NCBI GenBank assembly: GCA_021186555.1
Contig: JAJKFL010000002.1
Span: 29,676,001 to 29,740,000, forward strand
Direction: 5' to 3'
Source of the DNA: Reticulitermes speratus
Lineage: Eukaryota > Arthropoda > Insecta > Blattodea > Rhinotermitidae
Length of the DNA: 64,000 nucleotides
Position 1 is the stretch's first letter, and each line of letters opens with the position of its first letter. The position numbers and the translations under genes were made by a program. The notes below the pieces were generated by a model. That model ran no database searches. It saw only the letters and a list, made by a program, of their open reading frames with translations, and was not told the origin of the DNA. This document shows, one piece after another, positions 58,289-64,000 of this stretch.

Positions 58289-58703
58289 GGCTGGTCGGAG
58301 TAGTATAGATAGTCTTAAACTCAACATTAAAATCAAGTGTGAATTTATAAATAGGTAGAAAATACTACTATTCACGATAGTGTAGGAATGAAGTAAATGT
58401 ATAGAAAGTATGTCATCATTTTTTATATATCAAAATATTCTTAAGTATATTCTCTTCGCCAGTGGTTAAAACGTTTGGTGGTGGTTTTTTATGAATATTT
58501 GACAGCCGATTAGCTGGTTAACACGTTCCTGAATTCATGAAACCCGTAGGCTATTTACCATATTAGTAAACCCCGCCACTGGGATATTTCCTGAACCAAT
58601 TGAAATCACATCTTGTCACACCAATTTTCGTAAGATTCCTTTTAATATCATCCTGTCTGTAGCTGCGCCTCCCACATTGTCTTTCCTTGAGGTTTGTATC
58701 TAA

Positions 58704-58704
<1 letters not shown>

Positions 58705-58748
<44 letters not shown>

Positions 58749-58763
58749 TACATATATATATAT
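58705..58763. repeat. (TA)n microsatellite
   Basis: About 28 TA units with two interruptions (ACATATATAC). It lies in the intergenic region 400 bp from the X-box. Confidence 0.9.
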
Positions 58764-58936
58764 GCACTAATGTTTGCATAATTTCAGGCCTTCGTGCTTT
58801 GGAAGGGTATGTAACGGTATGTGTTATTCTAAAAGAAATGTGAAATCTTTCCTAACACATTTGTTTCTGTATCTATCTCCCACTATCTTTCAACTTTCAA
58901 ACCAACCGGCTACTTTCAACACAATTATATACCATA

Positions 58937-59108
58937 TTTACCCTAATATAAAATAAGAATTTTTTCCTAATTCATCACCTGAAAATTAGGGTATGACCTT
59001 ATAATTTGCACAATGTTCTACAGCGTCAGTACAGGTATTTTCCTGAAAATTGAAGACTGTGAATGGAGATCATCTTATATTCAGGGTCATCTTATCTTTG
59101 GGTAAATC
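58937..59108. repeat. Possible MITE with TTTACCC ends
   Basis: The left side reads TTTACCCTAATATAAAATAAG and the right side, reversed, TTTACCCAAAGATAAGATGA with an internal AATATAAGATGA. The imperfect ends and A/T-rich AATATAAGATG strings resemble short MITEs, but the match is poor. Confidence 0.4.
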
Positions 59109-59404
59109 GATGTTTGGTTATTCTAGAGAAAACCGACTAGTCACTACATGTGTAATTTTTTAATTACAATTTATTCACATCTTTATCCAGGTAATAACAT
59201 GACATGTTCCTAAGCACTATGACATGACAGCATATACAGTGAATGAAGAAATGTGGTCTGCCTAAAAGAATATTGAACACAGTAATTATGTTACTCACAC
59301 ATGAAATTAAATTATACAATTTATGTTGTACTTTGACTTGCCCTACATCCTGCCTACTAGAATCTAAGGAGTGAATCTAGTTCTGTCCGTCTATTACCCA
59401 ACCT

Positions 59405-59495
59405 TGATTTCAGACTTCGCCACGATGTTGATGAAATCTGCGGTCTTCTGGGGTATTATGTTGCGTCGTTTAATACCCCAGAAGAGCGCAGATTT
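59405..59495 (-). mobile_element. Hairpin mini-element, copy B, with 13-bp direct repeats
   Basis: Read on the minus strand: stem AAATCTGCGCTCTTCTGG and on, loop AACGACGCAACA, second stem, tail CATCAACATCGTGGCG to GAAATCA. The geometry (25-12-25) is identical to copy A, with one mismatch in the stem. TATTACCCAACCT occurs on both sides (59392-59404, 59496-59508). It lies in the intergenic region upstream of tektin. Confidence 0.75.
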
Positions 59496-59564
59496 TATTA
59501 CCCAACCTGTTTGTGATGCAAACTAGTTTTCCACTTTTGGGGAGAAAATATCAATTACATCATC

Positions 59565-60528
59565 AAAGATACATACATACATTCCATGGATCTATAATTT
59601 TGTCACAAGACAAGAGGATGTGGAATAAGTCATAACATACAAAATCATACAAAAATGTACATTGCAAAATGCTTTAAACATTCTATGTGCAGTCTTAGAC
59701 GTCAGTATTATAGGTTAACAGTACTCATAAGAAATTCATCTGCAGAGTAAAAGGAGTGTGCATTTAAGTATCTTCTTAGTGCTGCTTTAAATTGTGCCTT
59801 TTCATTCTTAAGATTTTTGATATTACATGGTAAGCTATTGAAGATCCTGATACTAGAATAGAATTCACGTTTCTGAAAGCATGATAGGTTGGCAATTGGT
59901 CTATGAAGATGGTGCTTATTCCTCGTATTAATACTGTGTATTGATGAATTTGTTTGAAAGTTTTCTTGATTATTAACGAGGAAGTTCATTAATGGAAATA
60001 TATATATATTGGCATGGAACAGGCAAAATCTCTAGTTTTTTAAATAGACTTCTGCATGGAGTTCTAGGATGTGGACCAACCATAATTCTGATGATATTCT
60101 TTTGTAATGTAAATATCTTCCTGCTGTTGGTCGAATTTCCCCCAAAAATTATTCCGTACTGTACAATAGAGTGAAAATATGCAAAATAAATTGACTCGAG
60201 AGTTGCTGATGTGGAACATTGACCTAACTGCATAACATGCTCCACTTAATTTAGGTATCATTTGATCAGTATGACCTTTCCAATTTAGGTGGTTATCAAG
60301 ATGTAAGCCAAGAAATTTTGAATTTAGTTTTTCTTCTATGTACGTATCTTTATAACCAATAGTCAATGAACATTGTGGTGAATTATTCGTTACAAATTTC
60401 ATTTTATTTGCTTTCTCTAGATTTAGGACTAACTTGTTTGCTGAGAACCATTCAATCATACTGGAGAGAACTGAGTTTGATATCGTACAAAAATCTTCAA
60501 AATTTCTGTTAGAAATGAAATGAAGCAA
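59565..60528 (-). mobile_element. 5'-truncated LINE 3' half, related to the LINE at 1420-3517
   Basis: Three overlapping frames on the minus strand give the C-terminal part of a non-LTR reverse transcriptase in order: SSMIEWFSANKLVLNLEKAN and KFLGLHLDNHLNWKGHTDQM, then YFAYFHSIVQYGIIFGGNS, then SSIHSINTRNKHHLHRPIAN and FQKREFYSSIRIFNSLPCNI. The 3' end carries a short (ATGT)n run near 59565-59583. Frameshifts are present. It lies in the 5' region of the tektin gene, 60 bp upstream of its first coding exon, opposite in orientation. Confidence 0.85.
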
Positions 60529-60611
60529 TGCTTACATAAATGAAAGATACAATGCTATTAACTAAAATCTACCTATTTTATACAGGTTAAAATTTGTTTT
60601 ATTTCTGCCAT

Positions 60612-60997
60612 ATGGATTTGAAACGTGAGAGACAGGCATTAGGGAGTGTTCCACCTACTACACATCGTTTTACATTGAGTGAGTGGTATCTCAACAACAG
60701 GCATTGCTACAGAGCAGCAGAGGACCAGCAACAGATAGCAGATAGAGTAATAGCAGAATCCAACCATTTGTGTGATTTGATTTCTGACGTCACAAAACTT
60801 AATAAAGCTGAAGTAGATAACACATTTAAAGAAAGAATTAAAGATACTGAGCATCTGAAGAAAGAAAATGAAATACAGAAGGAAGAATGCTGTAAAGAAG
60901 AAGAAGCTTTGCTTATATACAAGGGAAGGATTATGGGTGCTCTAGAATCTCTGAAAGAGCAAGCACTGAAGATTTGTAAGAAGTGTATCATCCTTAG
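60612..60997 (+). CDS. Tektin family protein, first coding exon (aa 1-128)
   Basis: Tektins are coiled-coil filaments that bind the inner wall of axonemal doublet microtubules in cilia and sperm tails. This exon follows a TTTTATACAG acceptor (exon from 60586) and starts at ATG 60612. It encodes the tektin N-terminal block: LSEWYLNNRHCYRAAEDQQQ, then an acidic-basic coiled coil and LLIYKGRIMGALESLKEQAL. The latter matches the family motif around the first conserved Cys (KICKKCIILR). It ends at a GTAAGC donor, phase 2. The in-frame codons before the ATG contain no other ATG. This is the 5' part of a gene that leaves the window; the conserved tektin nonapeptide near the C-terminus is not included. 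Confidence 0.9.
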
Positions 60998-61974
60998 GTA
61001 AGCTGAGAGTAATTACAAAATTTATTTTCAGTTAAAGCTACAGCAGTTGGGAATTACAGCTTACTGTTTCCATTTCCTATCATTTTACTGAGCAGGTTCA
61101 GGTATCAGTCATAATTTCAGCTGCATAGTTACGAAGTGTCTGGTTCAAATATCAATGAGGCTACCAGCTATCCTCATACAGTGCCTGAAATGGATCATCA
61201 CTACCTCCTTTCAAATTCTTATCTACTCTCTGTCATGATCATCTTCTAAGTTTTGATGATATATAACTCATGCAGATGAAACAGCATTTTCAAGTATCCT
61301 AGGAATCAATCCAAGTGTCGGATGTCTTAATTACTGTACTTCTGTGATTTGAAGTTCTTACAGTAATGACTACAAAGATGGATACCTTCCTCAAACGGTG
61401 CAGTTTACATTCTGTAAGGCAGTAATCTTCATCATTATTACCATTAGAGTAATATATCAAGATGAATCTGAAATCTGATAGGGGGATTAATATTGTTATT
61501 AATTTTTGTAAAACTGGTAATCTGTGTACTCTAAAAGTATTTTTCTACACACAAATAGGTTTATTAGAATATATGCATACAGTAAAGTGTTACTTCTCAC
61601 TGTATATCTAATGCTATCTAATTACAATATTTGTGAAATGATTATATTTTATTTCATACAATTCTCAACATTCCATATGTTCCACAACAGAAAAAAATGT
61701 CTTGCCTCTTTAAATTTGTGCCTGTGTTTGCACAAAAAAAATTCCGTTTGGCAGCAATATCTAACAGATTTCCCTGGAGGTACCTCAAACACAGGTCCTT
61801 CTAATGCTCTTAGAATTCATGAGCTGTCACAGTATACTATGCCTTGGCTATGATTACATATAGTACTGGCATCTTAGCTGATTGTGATGTCTGTATGAAT
61901 GTACCAAAATTATTTGCTTACTAATTGTTATATATATAGGACACACATGATTTTTACATATTGTAAAGACAGCT

Positions 61975-62113
61975 CAGGATAGGGACAGGTGGTGGGCTCT
62001 TGTGAATGCAGTAATGAACCTCCAGGTTCCATAAAATGCGGGGAATTTCTTGACTAGCTGACGACCTGCTAGCTTCTCAAGAAGGACTCTGCTTCATGGA
62101 GTTAGTTAGTAAA
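61975..62113 (+). repeat. LINE 3' end, copy 5
   Basis: Contains CTCAGGATAGGGACAGGTGG, GCAGTAATGAACCTCCAGGT and CTTCTCAAGAAGGACTCTGC and ends in GTTAGTTAGT. It lies in the tektin intron between coding exons 1 and 2. Confidence 0.65.
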
Positions 62114-62271
62114 GACAATGTTCTACTTAGCCTCTGTATCAACATTATAGTGACAATATAATGCACCTCTTTGGGATAAGTCTTATAGCATATCCAACAA
62201 CATACTATTTGCTGATTTCGGAGACATTTCATGAATTGTTCCACTAATAAATAAATATTTACATCTACCAG

Positions 62272-62544
62272 GGAAGGCCGCTTAGGAATTGATCTAGTGC
62301 ATGATGATGTGGAGCGTGAATTGCTCAAGGAAGTAGAGACAATTGAAGGAGCCCTGTCACTGCTAGGTCAAACTCTGGAAGAGGCAAATGAACAAATCCG
62401 TTTGCTTCGTTCGACAAAGTACTTTCTAGATCAAGATAATGAAAAAAAGGCCAACGCCCTCCAGATTGACAAGCATTGTAGTAATCTGCAAGAAACCAGC
62501 CTGAACCTCAATATGTATCATGAAGTAACACCACTTGATGCTGG
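62272..62544 (+). CDS. Tektin family protein, second coding exon (aa 129-219, continues off window)
   Basis: Acceptor ACATCTACCAG, donor GTAGGT, length 273 nt. One base completes the split Arg codon. It encodes the diagnostic tektin block EGRLGIDLVHDDVERELLKE followed by VETIEG, EEANEQIRLLRSTKYFLDQD and ALQIDKHCSNLQETS. The last motif resembles tektin-3/-5 (ALxIDxxCxxLxxTS) more than tektin-1 or -2, but the paralogue call is tentative. I found no further tektin exon between 62545 and 64000, so the next one lies beyond the window. Confidence 0.9.
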
Positions 62545-62639
62545 GTAGGTCACATACTTGTTCTGAAATCCATTATTATAGAGGAGATCTTACCAACAGC
62601 TTATGTAAGTTGATGCTCCCTTCTCACTGTAGTAGAGGC

Positions 62640-62790
62640 ACTCATACTTTCTCAAGGCAGCCCATGTGTTATTTGTGGTGGACAAAGTGGCAGTGTTTTT
62701 TTTGATACTAAGACTCGAATTTACTTTCAGTTATCATTCTATCAATACTCCACATTCATCAGTCACTGTCTGTCCCCTTAGATGTGTAAG
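62640..62790 (+). repeat. SINE body fragment, same family as 27288-27485
   Basis: Shares CCCATGTG, ATTTGTGGTGGACAAAGTGG and the later ATCATTCTATCAATACT / CATTCATCAGTCACTG stretch with the copy at 27288-27485. The tRNA-like head is not recognisable here. It lies in the tektin intron after coding exon 2. Confidence 0.5.
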
Positions 62791-63689
62791 AAATCCTGTC
62801 AGCTAGCATACAACAACCTTGGCCCTGAGATGGGGCTTCACTTCTGACATGGCGCTTTGCTGACTTCGGGAAGGAACTTCGTGTTCATATCTACTGAATG
62901 CTTTGTACCAAATTAATGTGCTTTTGATTGAAACATTACCCATTAATTTGGGGAGGAAGTTAGTTGTCAAGAAAGTTCACTCTTATAGAATCTCATTTTT
63001 TAAAGTCAAACAAGGCCTTTAATGTCAAATGGAGGGAATGAATTACAATTCTAAAACAAGTTTTTGACACTGTGTAGGATTGTGGATTGCCACTAATGTT
63101 TCAGAGGAATTTGCTGCCTCCATAATCAGGGTGATGGAATTATATCCAGGTAGAAGCTGCAGTGACACGGACATAATTTTCTCACCATCTTTATTTACTA
63201 TTTGGTTATCAATCCTACTACAATCATGCTGTGTAATATTTACATATTCAGTAAATATTGCATATGAAATTATTCACATTACACATCAATATACAGTAAT
63301 TCCAACAAAACCTAATTCAGTTACGTACTATGCTTATGTTCTGAAATACGTGGAAAGATATGACCTCACATTTAAGTGTACAGTTTATGCAGTTAGTGCA
63401 AATGCACAAAATATCATTTTCATTTCTGATGCTAACAACTTTTAGTATTTGAATACAAAATTTCAATAATGTTATATAATTATAATAATTATAAATGTAT
63501 ATGGAAAATATTTTATTAATCTGCCTTCCTGATTTCTGCCTTTGTTATAATTTATGTATCTTTGGCATATAAGAAGAAAAACTTGCAAGAGTAAAGGTAT
63601 CCCTGTCTATGCCATGAAAGCATGTGGGAGAGTGGAATGTGTATCTCTACTTGTGCTTAACCTCAGTATTAGATGGAGATAAGTGGTCA

Positions 63690-63890
63690 GCTTCATTCTT
63701 CAGCTGCATTATCTCCAGGGAAAGCACCCCCTGTACCCAATGAAGAGCAGGCTGGGTGGGACCCAAAGCCAATCTGGGTTGCTTTGAAGAAGAGAAAAAT
63801 CTTATCCATGCTGGAAATTGAACCAAAACTCCTTAGTTGTTCAGCTCATAGCCTAGTCACTATACTGACTACACTATCCCAGCTCATAGT
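63690..63890 (-). repeat. SINE, diverged copy of the family at 56120-56312
   Basis: On the minus strand it starts GAGCTGGGATAGTGTAGTCA and contains TATAGTGACTAGGC and GGTTCAATTTCC, matching the A and B box regions of the 56120 copy. Body strings such as GGCTGGGTGGG are shared on the plus strand. Confidence 0.6.
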
Positions 63891-64000
63891 GTAATAGTGC
63901 TAGAATTTATATACTCTTATAGTACACTGTTCTTAAATAACAGATCATGTTTTTATAATTAATATGTTTTAATAGTAATGTAACAAAACAAGAATGGGAA

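Larger units (their letters stand above)
57700..58330. promoter_or_regulatory. Candidate bidirectional promoter between Bre1 and tektin
   Basis: Compared with surrounding DNA this stretch holds clearly more CpG dinucleotides (for example near 57730, 57828, 58045, 58090-58200, 58265-58300). It holds the X-box pair and the YY1-like site and no recognised repeat. It lies upstream of the Bre1 start exon on one side and of tektin on the other. The first noncoding exons of both genes are probably here, but I could not fix their boundaries. Confidence 0.45.
62545..64000 (+). other. Tektin intron running off the window
   Basis: Begins with the GTAGGT donor. It holds a SINE fragment (62640-62790) and a SINE (63690-63890). 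The open frame near 63080 is not tektin-like. No further tektin exon recognised. Confidence 0.7.

Noticed and set aside
63080-63445. 121-codon frame starting MWIATNVSEEFAASIIR
   Set aside because: Not tektin-like. The first part resembles strings seen in dispersed insect repeats, but I could not support a named family, and the remainder looks like random AT-rich coding.
1-64000. CRISPR arrays, operons and ribosome binding sites
   Set aside because: This is spliced animal nuclear DNA; no regularly spaced direct repeats of that type are present.
1-64000. LTR retrotransposons or endogenous viruses
   Set aside because: No gag, protease or integrase motifs and no long direct terminal repeats were seen.

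Overview
The window looks like nuclear DNA of an insect with a large, repeat-rich genome. It is AT-rich, its long introns are packed with mobile DNA, and the coding segments are split by GT-AG introns. A hemimetabolous, possibly blattodean (cockroach/termite-type), insect is my best guess, based on the style of the non-LTR retrotransposon proteins, the several mariner types and the intron size. This is inference, and no marker in the window proves the order.

Two host genes are supported. The first fills most of the window on the minus strand: a complete Bre1/RNF20-type E3 ubiquitin ligase gene. Its 16 coding exons lie between 55876 (start ATG) and 7800 (stop). All exon phases join without a break into a 949-residue protein ending in a C3HC4 RING finger. 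The second is the 5' part of a tektin gene on the plus strand (coding exons 60612-60997 and 62272-62544), which continues beyond the right edge. The genes are divergent. The interval between them holds a CpG-richer stretch around 57.7-58.3 kb with a perfect RFX X-box (58275-58288), a second X-box-like site and a YY1-type site, so it is a plausible bidirectional promoter linking a ciliary gene to a chromatin gene.

Layout from left to right. 1-7799 is downstream of Bre1 and holds a jockey/CR1-like LINE relic, a short palindromic MITE and a LINE 3' end. 7800-11574 holds Bre1 exons 16-13. 11575-29600 is an 18-kb intron with several pogo-type and TTAA-type elements, a piggyBac element with both termini, and a tRNA-derived SINE. 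29601-37315 holds exons 12-8 with two pogo/Tigger elements between them. 37316-55723 holds exons 7-2 with an apparently intact mariner, two inactivated mariners, older mariner relics and several small palindromic elements. 55724-60585 holds exon 1, the promoter region and a second LINE relic. 60586-64000 holds the tektin exons and more repeats. Every recognised mobile element lies in an intron or between genes; none interrupts a coding exon.

The most novel observation is a 91-94 bp hairpin mini-element. Two copies (16834-16927 on +, 59405-59495 on -) share a 25-bp stem, a 12-nt loop and a 29-32 nt tail, and each is flanked by a perfect 13-bp direct repeat. A third, collapsed copy is at 514-562. 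It has no terminal inverted repeats and no poly(A) tail, and it fits no element class I can name.
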